From Cymbomonas tetramitiformis (lineage: Eukaryota > Chlorophyta > Pyramimonadophyceae > Pyramimonadales > Pyramimonadaceae), in contig LGRX02027886.1 in assembly GCA_001247695.2 (NCBI GenBank), positions 1 through 64,000 on the forward strand: a stretch of 64,000 nucleotides of DNA, given 5' to 3'. The notes beneath the pieces were generated by a model. The model made no database searches. It saw only the letters and a list, made by a program, of their open reading frames with translations, and was not told the DNA's origin. Every line of letters starts with the position of its first letter. The first letter of the stretch is position 1. The position numbers were made by a program, and so were the translations under genes. Shown piece by piece: positions 34,301 through 43,940 of this stretch.

Positions 34301-37300
34301 AGAGCTCACCGGCAAGGTGGTGCGCCTCTACTGCGACAACCAGGCGGTGGTGGCCATGCTCTCGCACTTCACGTCGCGCAACCCGGAGCTGATGCGGCGG
34401 ATGCGGCGCCTGTGGATCCTGCTGGACTTAAACGACATCGAGCTCCAGGCGAGGTACATCAGAAGCGAGGCAAACGAGTGGGCCGACCGCTTGTCTCGGG
34501 ACCGGGACCTGGACGACTGGCGGCTGAACCGCAGGTGGTTTCAGTGGGCGGAGCGGGAATGGCACCATCACACCGTGGACCGCTTCGCCTCGGAGCTCTC
34601 CGCCCAGCTGCCGCGCTACTACGCACAGTGGCACGACCCGGGGTGCGAGGGCGTGGACTCTTTGGCCTTTTCCTGGCTAGGAGAGGTCAATTGGGTCAAC
34701 CCCCCGTGGTCCCTCCTCGACGAGGTGGCGCACAAGCTGCGGGAGGAGAAGTGCGCCGCCACGGTGGTGGCGCCCTACTGGCCGGGGCAGATGTGGTTCC
34801 AGCAGCTGGAGGCCATGGCCGACGAGGTGGTGATCTTGCCCCGGGGCAGGGACCTCTTTACTCCCAGCCGGCTAGGAGGGTCCGAGCTGCTCGGGGCCTC
34901 AGGTTGGGACGGCATCATGTTCCGCATCTCCGCCTCCCGGTGAGCCATTACCTGCAGGATGGGAGGCGGGCAGCCGGGCAGGCGCCACAGGCGGGGCTGG
35001 CGAGTGGCCTCAAGGTGAAGGTGTACTGGCCCCAGGATGATGCCTGGTACACCGGTACCGTGGGTGACACGGGGTCGGACGGCCTAACCCACATTGCCTA
35101 CGAGGATGGTGACAAGGAGGACCTGGACATGAGCAAGGAGAGGTATGAGGTGCTCCCGGCAGCGGTGCAGGAGGTGACTGGCTGGGATGCGGCGCTTCAG
35201 GAGCGCTGGAGAGGAGAGTTGGGGGACAGCTCCCTCACTGAGCTGGCAGTGCAGATGCAGGGGGCAGCATTGGGCGGCAAGACGGTGGGCAACTACCGGC
35301 CGAAGGCTCGGGCCTTCATGGCGTTCTGTGAGGCGGAGGGCAGACAGTGGCTTCCGGCAACGGGGGCCACGGTGAGGCTGTACATTGCTCACATGCTGGA
35401 CAAGGGCACGGTGCAGGCGTCCAACATGCAGCCCTACCTATCCGCCATCAACAACTACCACGAGGACATGGGGTTCCCCGGGCCTGCCAGGGGCCGGGCG
35501 ATCTCCAGAGCAGTGAAGGGCATGGCCCGCCTCCAGGTGCAGGCGGCTGAAGCCGCGGGTGAGGAGCAGACGGTGCGGACCTGGCTGCCTGCCAGGCATG
35601 TCTCGGCAGTGCACGCGCACGGGCTGGGGCTGGAGCCGGTGGGCCGGGCAGCTACGGAGCTGCTCAGGGCGTGCACCTACGTGGTGTTTGCCTTCGTCAC
35701 CTTCGGCCGGCCGGAGACGGGCGTCTCCATGCGCAGGGAGCACATCAGCATCACAGGTGAGGACATCTCCGTGGTTCTCCACAAGGAGAAAGGCAGGGGG
35801 CACGTGCGCCTCAGGAGGAGGCTCACCATCCCCGCGGCGGGGGTGGCGGGGCTTGTGCGGCTCCTGCAGCACTGGCAACAGGTGCGGGATGCCTGTTGGG
35901 GGCATCGCCCGGTGACGGGCTCGGAGGTGCAGGGCAGCTACTGGAGGCTGCCGTGGGAGCAGGGAAAGCTCCAGTCGGCGCAAGCTAATGGCTGGGTGCA
36001 GTTGGCATTGGGGAAGCTTGGGTGTGTCCCTCCGGAAGGGGGACACTTCTCTGGCCACAGCACCCGCAAGGGGGCTTGTACCTGTGCCAGGGCTGTGGGC
36101 GCGGCGCTTGAGAAGTGCTGCTTCCTGGGCGGCTGGTCTCAGCTGTCCTCTGCCATCCACTCCTACATTGACCCGGCAGCTGTTCCCGACGAGCACATGG
36201 AGAAGTACTTCGGGTGGACCACTCCGAGATGGCGACAGCAGCAGCAGCGGCAGCCTGGCACAGAGCAGTGTGCCTAATGATCTCTGTTACATGGCAATGA
36301 GATGTGAAGAGCAAAAGAAATGGTTAAATTGGAGCCTGCGGAATTTTAGAGGTTTCTGTGCCGGTAGATCGATCAGAGTTTCCTGAGCCGTTAGATCAAA
36401 ATCAGCAGCTGAGTTAGATCTAAAGGCTTTACACACAACAGTATTTAGGAGTTCCGCCCGTGGGAATCCGCAGCTCTGTTCTTTTGCCTTCCCTACCCAC
36501 CCAACCCAAAAGACTCTAAACATTTTGCCTTAGAAGCTGTGCATCAGCCTAAAAAGCATGTGAAGCTGTGAATCAGCCTAGAAAAGACATTCCAAAAAGA
36601 GATTTTCTCTCACACACTTAAAAGCATGTAAGAAGAAAGCTATTTTTAATGAAATGCTATGCAGTGTGCCTGTTGGCAATGAGATGTGAAGAGCAAAAGA
36701 AATTCTTTTAACGTGGTGGGGGGATTTGGTGCGGTATATAGAGCGCTTACTCGATGGAGCGAACTAGGAAGACACTTGCGCAAGTTCTATTCACGGAACG
36801 TCCAGAGGATCGGATGAGGACGAAGCTTGAGTGTGCGCTGTTCATCGAACGGCCGGGGATGGCGCGAGGAAGATGCTCACTTTCAGAGTCGGAGGCATTT
36901 CTGTGTGCAGGTGGAGGACTGGGAGGACATCCCGGGTGGCGGATCGATGCTGCACGTGGAGCTCTGGGTAAATGCGCCCCACCAAACCTTCGCGCGGGAG
37001 CTGCATTTAGTCTCCTGGGGGACTGGTCCCCGATATCCTTCTCAGGTTTTCCTGCTGGTGGTGCACGTTGTCTTGGCGATACTTTTCACTCCCCATGGAT
37101 AGCTCTTTGAGTTATTTAGAGGCTCATAATACGGTCCGTCGTAAGAAGGGAGGTCGCTTGCAACATCGGCCATTGGATCCCAGACAGTGTTCTTTCTCTG
37201 CCGTGCCTACCCCCTACCCCTACCCCCCTTTACTCAGAAACTTTCTCGCTGTCTCTTACGCAAGGCGGGCGTTTTGGGGCAAACGCCCGACTCCCCACCG

Positions 37301-38858
37301 TCTGATTGCACGCATGCCGCTTGCTGTGTGCGGCCATTCTCCCACAGAGGCACACTGCGGGATGCCCACCATCCCACCGTGCACTCCCCCTGCTTCACTT
37401 CCGGTGCTGCGTGCGGCTCATGCCAGCTCAGCGCGCGCACTCTCCCTGGCGGGCGCAGGACCATGACCCCTTCGCTCCGGACGATCCTCTGGGGGACGTG
37501 TCCATCGCTCTGGGGGATAAGCTTGTTGGTGGGTCCCAGTGCGGCCCGGCCTGCCCGAGGCTGCCCAGCAATGTGACAGAGGCATTTTCGCAAATGGGGC
37601 GAGCCGTGACGACGTCTCACTCCGCCTGTTGTCAGCTCGTCACTCGCTCTGCAGCAGTCGAGTTATTGGTATATCAACTTACCTGGGGCGACTTACGTAG
37701 AGGCTTCAGGTGCGCGGGTCTGCGCGTGAGTTAGGGTGTTTCTGGATGAGCACGCTGATTAGGCAAGAAAGTTCCATGCCGAGCAAAGCCCGTTTCTTTG
37801 ACTTCTTTTGTCACTGATGGAAAGTCCTGCGCAACCCCACCCCCTGCTCGCAGAGTGTGCCAACTTCAAGGAGTCCTGGTTCGATCTCCAGCAATGCGCG
37901 AGGGGCCGCATACAGCTGTCCATCAGGATCCGTCACGTGATTAACACATTTGGAAAAAAAATGACCGACACCTTCGACAGGTGCGGCATCGCCCGGTCTA
38001 TGTTGGCCTGCTCCTCGGGATGTTTGTCGGAGTGCTTCGTCGTCTCACTGTTTGCCCTCGGGTCTTTGCCGCAGGCCCAGCGCGATGCCTCTGTCTCCTC
38101 TCCTGGCAAAGCACGAGAGCCTGATGGACCGGCAGGGCGCGAGCGACGCCCCGGCCTCTCCCAGAGAGCCCGCGGGGGCCTGCTCCGGCTTCTTGCAGTG
38201 CCAGCAATCAAAAGAGAGCAAGTTCAGTGTACAGTGGACTACAAGACGGCGGTGCGAGCCAGAATGCTCTTCATCGGCCATTGAAGCCTGCCTTCCTACC
38301 CTCCGCCCTGATGTGCTCAGCCTCACTGATCCCTGCCCCACTCCCAACTTGGTTTAATGTATCGCGTTCACGTGCACCACCCATGGGTCCTGCCATCAAG
38401 TCGAATCCTCTCCGCTCATTACACTCGGAAGGTGCTCGCCGCGTTTCCCCGCACCAGTCTCCCCGTCTCTTGTTCGAATCCCCCGGCATGCAAGTGCTCA
38501 TGCAGAGCTTCTTTCCGCCGGTTTTTATTGGGTGCGTCAGCGAAGACAACGACAATTCTGTTCAATCGACCGCAACTCCCGAATAGAGCGCTGCCCATCA
38601 TGGGTCATGGGTATACAGGTCTGCACGGGCAAGCAGAAGTAAGCATAGGGCAGCAGGCGCCGTGTGTCCAAGGCGAGAAGCGGGAACCAATGGCTTGCAT
38701 GAAGCATGCCCGTGTGGAAGTAGTGGTACGACTTGAGGGTGAAGCAGGTGCCACGTCCACGTAGTAATGTGACCGGCCGGGCATCCAGGCGGTTCGTCGT
38801 CATCGCGCCCAGAGAGCTGGTGTACTTCAAGGACGAGAAGTCCATGGATAAGCCGAAG
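25366..38858 (+). CDS. Extended-synaptotagmin/tricalbin-like lipid-transfer protein (SMP, two C2, probable PH)
   Basis: Reconstructed from exons with matching phases. The SMP domain comes from 25366-25414 (RAMWLNNLL), 25574-25696 (ALFWPDVLEPIVSKII), 25895-25933 (LGGSAFPQVLGAK), 26319-26385 (SDVEIELDLDITT), 26971-27035 (SDMQIELKCRLGG), 27074-27100, from 27218 (FLENLVLKGKLRLRF), and ~28300-28437 (ANNLVHKIISDLMVEP). Two C2 domains and a PH-like exon follow, described separately. SMP proteins of this family tether the endoplasmic reticulum to the plasma membrane; the SMP tube carries glycerolipids and the C2 domains dock on acidic lipid, often with calcium. The order SMP then C2 agrees with the family. 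A few middle exon ends (after 27270 and before 28300) remain unplaced, as does the N-terminal membrane anchor. Introns carry minisatellites and a 5 kb retrotransposon, yet the coding exons show no lesion. Confidence 0.8.
26641..26700. repeat. 30 bp direct tandem repeat, two copies
   Basis: TCAACTGAACTTGGTCTAGC followed by TATGGCGTTT is repeated at once with a single G-to-A change. It lies within an intron of the SMP gene. Confidence 0.85.
28760..30240 (+). CDS. First C2 domain exons of the SMP gene (calcium-binding type)
   Basis: The exons are 28760-28783 (VTRAENLV), about 29166-29260 (GVDGKSDPFVIVTF), 29380-29496 (GKNLNPCWNEHFVF), 29837-29906 (DKDLMSKDDPIGTAKV) and 30173 to about 30240 (LFLEDVTTGRLHVSLL). 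The phase between the first two exons is not settled. The acidic loop residues expected for calcium are visible: Asp in GKSDPF and the Asp-x-Asp plus DDP of loop 3. The join 29260/29380 is a GC-AG intron (AAG then GCATGT). This domain would dock the tether to the plasma membrane in a calcium-dependent way, by analogy with known C2 domains. Confidence 0.8.
30688..37936 (+). CDS. Second C2 domain exons, split by a retrotransposon-bearing intron
   Basis: The exons are 30688-30852, 31332-31388 (CSPAWNEVFKFHIE), 36911-36967 (VEDWEDIPGGGSML), 37459-37528 (DHDPFAPDDPLGDVSIAL) and 37854 to about 37936 (NFKESWFDLQQCARG). Every junction keeps the frame; the codon split 37528/37854 gives Glu. Loop 3 keeps the Asp-x-Asp pair, and the first loop carries a basic insertion (RRLARRKHP). 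The intron 31389-36910 contains a 43 bp minisatellite and the complete split-repeat retrotransposon, so this gene copy can remain functional only if a 5.5 kb intron is spliced. Confidence 0.85.
31490..31668. repeat. 43 bp intronic minisatellite, four copies
   Basis: Units of the form GAGAGGATGCTCACGCAGTG plus TCACTCGCACAAGCCGGTCG repeat with a 43 bp period and only a few substitutions. The array ends 16 bp before the left end of the retrotransposon, in the same intron. Confidence 0.92.
31685..31855 (+). repeat. A1 direct repeat of the retrotransposon (identical A2 at 36321-36491)
   Basis: 171 bases are identical between the two positions, from TGGTTAAATTGGAGCCTGCG to TGTTCTTTTGCCTTC. Afterwards the copies diverge: CGCAAAAG on the left, CCTACCCACC on the right. 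Perfect identity points to a recent insertion or gene conversion. Confidence 0.95.
31978..32885 (+). pseudogene. Gag-like ORF of the retrotransposon, frameshifted
   Basis: The first frame runs from ATG at 31978 to a stop at 32535. It has an acidic N-terminus, a coiled-coil-like stretch (MMKLMMKQMETLAARVEVAE) and a conserved-looking core (SSMRYEQLVLAPALSYMHDA). In a run of six T near 32520 the natural continuation passes to another frame (SLLSNRYTMLQLRASME), which runs to 32885 with a Gly/Lys-rich basic tail. A one-base length error in this run accounts for the break; a real mutation, a sequencing error or a programmed slip could each explain it. No zinc knuckle is present. Confidence 0.75.
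32963..33988 (+). CDS. Reverse transcriptase of the retrotransposon
   Basis: The domain begins near WRAAGANSEVMQWISKG and shows VFLVPKPGTNKWRLVMDFRW, the active-site motif FSFDLQDGYH (about residue 129) and PYMDDF with Asp234/Asp235. It copies element RNA into DNA. Coding sequence in this frame matches the family until FTGLCQSVYLAVPPA near 33985; the RNase H continuation (RRLYLRELHFVL) is one frame further on. The reading frame nevertheless stays open to 36277 and later becomes the recombinase frame. The stretch just before the YMDD box (about residues 195-225) is unusually Arg-rich and may hide a compensated double indel. Confidence 0.85.
33987..34943 (+). CDS. RNase H and methyltransferase-like region of the retrotransposon
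   Basis: The frame is +1 to the reverse transcriptase. The RNase H part has KVHTDASLFAWGG, the ELEAVYKT helix and LYCDNQAVVAML, with RYIRSEANEWADRLSR closing it, and degrades the RNA strand of the hybrid. It is followed by VDRFASELSAQLPRYYAQW and NPPWSLL (residues 238-241). N-P-P-W resembles the catalytic motif of the DNA adenine methyltransferase-like domain carried by DIRS-type elements. A frame stop at 34941-34943 ends it. Whether methylation activity remains cannot be judged from the motif alone. Confidence 0.8.
   Translation: MYLRELHFVLSTRRGWGAKVKLTRQAWSDIEWWLRLPAQSRWNGRKIWRSPTRAKVHTDASLFAWGGVLNLKHAARGFWSDELRHLHITHLELEAVYKTVQSFLRELTGKVVRLYCDNQAVVAMLSHFTSRNPELMRRMRRLWILLDLNDIELQARYIRSEANEWADRLSRDRDLDDWRLNRRWFQWAEREWHHHTVDRFASELSAQLPRYYAQWHDPGCEGVDSLAFSWLGEVNWVNPPWSLLDEVAHKLREEKCAATVVAPYWPGQMWFQQLEAMADEVVILPRGRDLFTPSRLGGSELLGASGWDGIMFRISASR
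34990..36277 (+). CDS. Tudor-like domain fused to tyrosine recombinase
   Basis: Read in the reverse transcriptase frame, with no ATG between the RNase H stop and the domain, so it must be translated through the long frame beginning at 32963 or by recoding. A compact Tudor-like fold is suggested by GLKVKVYWPQDDAWYTGTVG and AYEDGDKEDLD (about residues 681-733 of that frame). The recombinase has an N-terminal SAM-like region (RPKARAFMAFCEAEGRQW) and the catalytic set Arg916 (FGRPETG), His1032 and Arg1035 (GHSTRKG) and Tyr1068 (IHSYID). It should insert the circular cDNA into the genome. All catalytic residues are intact. Confidence 0.85.
36265..36702 (+). repeat. B1-A2-B2 block of the retrotransposon
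   Basis: B1 (36265-36320) and B2 (36661-36702) both begin GCAGTGTGCCT and end GGCAATGAGATGTGAAGAGC then AAAAGAAA. B2 lacks about 14 bases in the middle. The A2 repeat abuts B1 exactly, giving the junction AAGAAATGGTTAAA that a circular intermediate would carry. Between A2 and B2 lie two partial copies of an AAGCTGTGMATCAGCCTARAA word. B1 overlaps the last codons of the recombinase ORF. Confidence 0.85.
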
Positions 38859-41800
38859 GTATTCGGTTTGGCCCGGCAATGTACCTTGCTTGTCACGTTG
38901 CCTCTCTAGGGGGGTACCGCCACGTTCGTTCCGTGGAATTGGTGCGGGCTTTACTCCTCTGTACGAGGGAGTGCTGCCTGCCACCGCTGTGAGACATCGT
39001 AGGACGTCTTCCTCCACATTTGATTTATATTTCTAAGGCCCTCCAAAGATGGTGGGATGAGATGAGATGAGATTCGCAATGCGTCATGGGCCGGTGGATT
39101 CGCAATGCGTCAATCAATGGCCACGAGCATGCATTACTTGGACATCAGTTTTCAATGGTTTACCTGCAGAACGGTATTGGCTCCAAAATTTCGAATCAAA
39201 TGAGCCGTGTTGAGAGGAAAATGACCGGCCTTCGCGGCTGCTGCTGATTCCAAGCTGGAGGATACCGGAGGTCTCTATGGATGATGCGACGTCTACAAAG
39301 TGCATCCGTGACCCAGAAACTGGAGAAAAGCGTTTCCAAGAGCAGGCGTGTCTCGGAGCAGCGGCTGAGCAGATGAGGCGCGCGCGCTTCAAGATCGAAG
39401 GTGCCACATCCCAGGAGGAGCTGCCGGCAGCAGACCGCACCGCAGCGGATGAGCTCGAGCCGGATATGCGAAAGTTGCTTCCGGAGCAATGCCACGCTGC
39501 AAGTACTTGCCCTTTTCTTCCAGCCAGCCACTTGGACAGACCACATGCCAGAGTTGTCTGACCGTGCGATGTTCAGCTTCGATCGTAAAAGCATCCTCGT
39601 CGATGACGTACGCGCAACTGGTTCTGGGACTAGCTCTGGCCTGTCCACACGCTGCAGGGATATGCTCGGCGGACGTGTTGGATCCCTCGCGCTGGTGGAG
39701 AAGCCATGGACACTGCCACGCAGAGCACCAACGCAGACTTCTGACACCCTTCGGCCCTGCGACGTTGCTGCCAGACAAGCAATGGCGGGGCGGCGGACCC
39801 ACTCCTCCTCCGGCTCCACGGCACGGCGCGGCGTTGTCTCATGCGAATCGGAGGGCAGAAAGGAGTAGGGGTGAATCAGGAGAAGCGGCCGCTGACCCCT
39901 CACAGAGCTCTCACAGCTCTTCAGCAGTGCGTGTCTGCATTGACGCCGTGGCCATGCAGGGCAGGGTGCAATCTGCATTGTCTGCGGTTCCTTTCGATGT
40001 CAAGACTGGCTGTCTAGGGTCGCTACAGCACACAGGGGCTCAAACCCTGAAGAAACCCTGAAATCCCTGACTTCCGGGCCGATCTACAGTGTTTGTAAGG
40101 GAATGACTGTTGTGATCAGATCAGGGTCGTAGGATTGCATCAGTGAGGAATGGCAGCGATGATCCGATCGGAATGATAGATGAATGGAACATGGCAGTGA
40201 TCTACGGCCTAAACTGTACGGATTTTAGAAGAAGAAGCATAGAACTTTCTCAAAGGAAGATCACATACACCTTGCGTGATGTGAGTGGCCACCCTGGGGC
40301 TTTTCGATGGGCAAACTGGTTCTGAAGCTTGTGTAATGCAAAGTGTTACCATCTGTTGCGATCCTATCTGCTGAGTTACAATGGGTTCTGGGCCCACCTG
40401 CATTGTGATTGGGGATTCGACAGACAGTCACGCAACATTGCGCTGCACTTGCTTACATCAGTATACCTAGAGACTGGCGGGACTGGCGGAACCAGCTCTC
40501 CAACCCCGCTGGATTTCTCGTAAGACGAAGATAAGCCCGGCACCATGCCTGCGGTGGATGCTATGCACTTGTTGGTAGGGCGAACACATTCAAGCTCTTA
40601 TGCAGCAGGTCACGGAGCCGCTCGCGAGAGGCACGGCCAGCTGATATAGCCGGAGAGCACGGGAGGCGCTCGCGAGAGACAGGGCCAGCTGATATAGCCG
40701 GAGAGCAGGGGAGGCGCGGACTCGCAAAGGCAGCTCATTGTGCTGCAAACCGCTGCAGGTCCTCGCTCTTCTCATTAACTTCCAACCCTTTCCGACATGC
40801 TGAAAGGTTCTGACCAGTATCACTCGGGACAGGAGACAGAGACGGGTACGCCCTGGCTGGAGTTCGGTGGAAAGGCGGTCACGGCTCGCCGCTTCAGTTT
40901 GCGAGATGCAGGACGCTGGTTCGGTTCGCACTCTTGAGGACGCCTTCTGCTCGACTTCGTGACCCGTTTTACTATGAAAATCGCGATCGATCTCATTCGC
41001 AGATACGCTGAGACGTCGGACGGGCCATCGGCCGGGCGGCGGTCGCATCAAGCTCGTCCGCCGCGCTGGATGTGCTGACTCTGGCGGCGCAAGCGGGGGA
41101 CCTCGCCGCGCTGGCGACTAAGCTGGGGGTATTGAGCACCCCCGTTCTCGCTTTCGTCAGGGCGAAGGAGTGTATTCGCCGAATGCGCGCTTGGCGCAGA
41201 GGCGATGGCGACTGGCGCGTTGGACGTTCCTACGGTAGAATTCATCTTCATCTGTCAGAGAGAGGCATGGGCGACTTCCAGGCGCGGTGCTGGTGTGTGA
41301 GGACATTGAGATCACGCCGGAAGTTACTGGCGACGCCGAGAGTGCCTTCGCTATGCAGGAGGTGTTGGTGCCGAACATTGAGCATTAGGAGGTGTCGATG
41401 GCGGACATTGGAGGGGCGTTGGAGTTGGAGGACGCTGTTTTCCACGGCCGGCTTGGCTCGAGGTGCGAGCAGGGGTGTACGCAGCACGGCGCTGTGTTCG
41501 ATCACTACTCTCCGCTGGCCTCCGTGGAAGGGGGTACTATCACCGGCTTCCGGGGGCTCTGGTGCGGGGGCACCGCCGGTGTCGGTGCTGCAGTAATCAT
41601 ATCATTCGACACGGGCTGCGTCTGCCAGACGCAGGTGTGAGCCGCGCCGTGCCCGACGGTTGAAGCTGTATCGGCACTCCGTGCACACGTATTCTGCCGG
41701 GGGGGCGCAGCCGGTGTATGATCACTTTGTGTGCGCGGACACTCTTTGGGCGTTCCGTGTTCCGTGTTCCGTGTTCCGTGTTCCGTGTTCCGTCCCGGCA

Positions 41801-43940
41801 GTGGCTCTTGGCGACTGCGGCGGGAGGTCGGCCGTGCGCAACATCTTGGGCATGCTTGTGCTACATCCTAGAGGCAGTCCTGGTGTTCTGCGGGCTCGCA
41901 GTCCACACATGCCACTCATATGACTGGTACTTGTGATATTCTGGAGGCGGCTCGGAGGGGCTATGACTACCCACTGTCCTATTATACTGCTGGAGATGTG
42001 TCTGCTCTTGGTGTGGCCATTGCTGCCCTCCAAGAGGTGCTCAAGCGGGAGCCTGTTGTGGTGCGCGGCACCATGGAGGAGTTCGGACGATTAGCCGCCA
42101 GACATGCCATGAGTCTCTGTGAACTTGTGAACGAGCTGGCGGACTGCAGCACCTCCGCCTGCAGTGCGGTGTATGTGCAGCCGCGGGGGCTCTGACGGGG
42201 GTGCTTGGACGCCCGGCCTTTGCTCCGAAGCTGACACGGAGTGTACGTGCTCGGCTTTTGGTGATGAGTGCTCCCGAGGTGCCGGACATTGTCTCGGACA
42301 CTGACTCCGAGCTGGAGGCAGATGCTGCTTGTGGGGCCGGGAATTGTGGTGTCGGTGTTCAGTGTGAAGGCGGCTGTACTGGGCAGTGGTGCAACGAGGC
42401 AGGTGTTCTCTGTTTGGAGTATTATGGGGTGCGCTGTGACTCTGCAGAGCTCTGGTGTATCCGTATTCAAGGTGGTGCACGGTCAAACGCTACAGTATGT
42501 TGGTCAAACGCTACAGTATCTTGGCAATGGCACGATGACTATGGTCAAGAGGGACTTTGAACTCGGGGGGTCTGATTGCTTTTGACCTCGTTGAGGGCCA
42601 TGCTATACCCAAGCTGGTCCTTTCCCAATCTATACCCATCAATCTATACCCTTCAATCTATACCCTTCAATCTATACCCTTCAATCTAGTCTCTGTGGCG
42701 GCTCCCGGGGATGCAGCAGAGGAGTCTTGGTGTCATGGACTTGCGCAAGATCGAGGCATTGGCCGCCATGCCGTGAGGTCACAATCCCTATGCAACTGGA
42801 GCTGGAGCACGGGCACCCACCCGGGAACTGGAGTAGACACTCACCCTTTAGATGGGGTAATCTGCACTCTCTGCAGTACATTCCGATGCAAAGACTGACT
42901 GCCTAGGGTCCCTGGAGGGAAGCTCGCAGGAGTGCTATGCGAAATAGTTTTTTTTTATTAAAGAGGAATGATCATGATTGTGTAAGTTGGTGTTCCGGTG
43001 ATTCGGCGGAGCTGTGAAACGCGAACGAGGGGCCCGGCGCCAGCTCGTCAAACCCGGCGGGCGCATGCAACAGAGGCCACGGACGCCAGCTCATCAAACC
43101 CGGCGTGCGCATGCAACAGAGACCACGGGCGGACACAGGATCCAGCTCTGTTCTTTGTTGTCCCTCATTACCTGGATCGTGGAGCAGGGGAAATGGTGAG
43201 TGAGCATCACTTTGAGAAGAGGATCAAGGGGAAATGGTGAGTGGGCATCACTTTGAGAAGCGGATCCAGGGGGAAATGGTGAGTGAGCATCACTTTGAGA
43301 AGCGCATCCAGGGGAAATGGTGAGTGGGCATCACTTTGAGAAGCGGATCCAGGGGAAATGGTGAGTGAGCATCACTTTGAGAAGTGGATGTAGAGGGAAC
43401 TGCCAACAGACACTCCTTCCGGGTGTGGATACAGGGAAATTTGACGTAAGCCGTTGCTTTGGGGTTGGATGCAGGGGAAATTGGAGATAAATATCACCAC
43501 GTGCCTTAGGATCTGGGAAGGTCAACAAAGTGGATTGGGACGATTTCCCTTTTTAGTGCAGACCCGAAATAAAGTGCTGAGAGTATGTTCTTTTTCTTGA
43601 AGCGTGATGAACTTATTTGAAATTCTTTCAGAATATGGTTTTTTGTGTTTATGCCACTTTGACAATGCACTGAGAGTATTTCTGATCATACATCGGTCGG
43701 TGAAGTTGTCACCTTCAAGTTTTTGTTTCTGTACAGATTCCCCGTGCCCTCTTCCAGCTGGTATCTAATTTGATTTGGCCTTCTCTCAGGGCGAGTCCCG
43801 CCTCGAGAGGGTGCAACTTGCTCAACCCTCACCGGAATAAGACGAGCATGCTTGTGAGAGGGTTTTGGTCACCGTTGTTGTCTGCTCAGATGGGAGCAGC
43901 CTCTGATGAGGAACGTAAGATCTGGACCACGGCATTGCAG
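38789..43940 (+). CDS. Probable pleckstrin-homology (PH) domain exons
   Basis: 38789-38858 encodes RFVVIAPRELVYFKDEKS, a close fit to the second and third strands of a PH domain, ending at a GTATTC donor. 43890-43940 encodes MGAASDEERKIWTTALQ, matching the C-terminal helix, between a CTCAG acceptor and a GTGAGA donor. The middle strands were not found in the 5 kb between them, so that interval is probably a long or insertion-bearing intron, or the two exons belong to different genes. Joining them to the SMP/C2 gene rests on strand, order and proximity only. Confidence 0.5.
39000..40600. other. GC-rich stretch without a confident gene
   Basis: Weakly coding-like peptides occur on both strands. 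On the plus strand AAAEQMRRARFKIEGATSQE lies near 39360-39420. On the minus strand AKAGHFPLNTAHLIRNFG (about 39180-39240) resembles an ankyrin repeat. None is long enough or flanked by consistent splice sites to be called. A short GATGA microsatellite and a doubled GATTCGCAATGCGTCA word lie at about 39055-39115. Confidence 0.3.
40620..40715. repeat. 48 bp tandem repeat, two copies
   Basis: The unit begins GCTCGCGAGAGGCACGGCCA and ends GAGCACGGGAGGC; the second copy differs at three or four bases. It contains the word CCAGCTGATATAGCCGG. Confidence 0.88.
41040..42590 (+). pseudogene. Unrecognised degenerate coding region
   Basis: Peptides with protein-like composition occur in changing plus-strand frames. 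They include ITPEVTGDAESAFAMQEVLV and, after a stop, MADIGGALELEDAVFHGRLG near 41300-41460; GTMEEFGRLAARHAMSLCEL at about 42070-42130; and VPDIVSDTDSELEADAACG near 42285. Frames are broken every 100-300 bases and microsatellites intrude. A decayed gene or retroelement is likely; no domain was recognised. Confidence 0.3.
41752..41793. repeat. GTTCCGT microsatellite, six copies
   Basis: Six uninterrupted copies of the 7 bp unit GTTCCGT, inside a degenerate coding region. Confidence 0.9.
42626..42688. repeat. 14 bp tandem repeat CAATCTATACCCTT
   Basis: Four full copies and half of a fifth of a 14 bp unit; the first copy ends in AT instead of TT. About 120 bp upstream a 21-22 bp unit (GGTCAAACGCTACAGTAT) is doubled. 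Confidence 0.9.
43038..43395. repeat. Two adjacent minisatellites (46 bp x2, ~42 bp x5)
   Basis: 43038-43128 is a 46 bp unit (CGCCAGCTCGTCAAACCCGG and following) in two copies. 43187-43395 is a unit of 41-42 bp (GGGGAAATGGTGAGTGAGCA and following) starting at 43187, 43228, 43270, 43312 and 43354. More diverged relatives continue to about 43500. No gene is seen. Confidence 0.88.

Larger units (their letters stand above)
31685..36702 (+). mobile_element. Tyrosine-recombinase retrotransposon with split direct repeats (DIRS/Ngaro/PAT class)
   Basis: A 5,018 bp element with the order A1 (31685-31855), Gag, RT, RNase H and methyltransferase-like region, Tudor-like/tyrosine recombinase, B1 (36265-36320), A2 (36321-36491), a 169 bp stretch, then B2 (36661-36702). 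A1-ORFs-B1-A2-B2 is the arrangement known for PAT and Ngaro elements, which integrate through a circular intermediate using the recombinase and make no target duplication. None is seen here. The termini are TGGTTAAATT and GCAAAAGAAA. It lies in an intron of the SMP/C2 gene in the same orientation. Confidence 0.9.

Noticed and set aside
38470..38490. TTGTTCGAATCCC as a tRNA T-loop
   Set aside because: No acceptor stem, D-loop or anticodon arm can be built around it.
39180..39240. Ankyrin-like minus-strand peptide
   Set aside because: A single weak repeat-length match without neighbours or clear splice sites.
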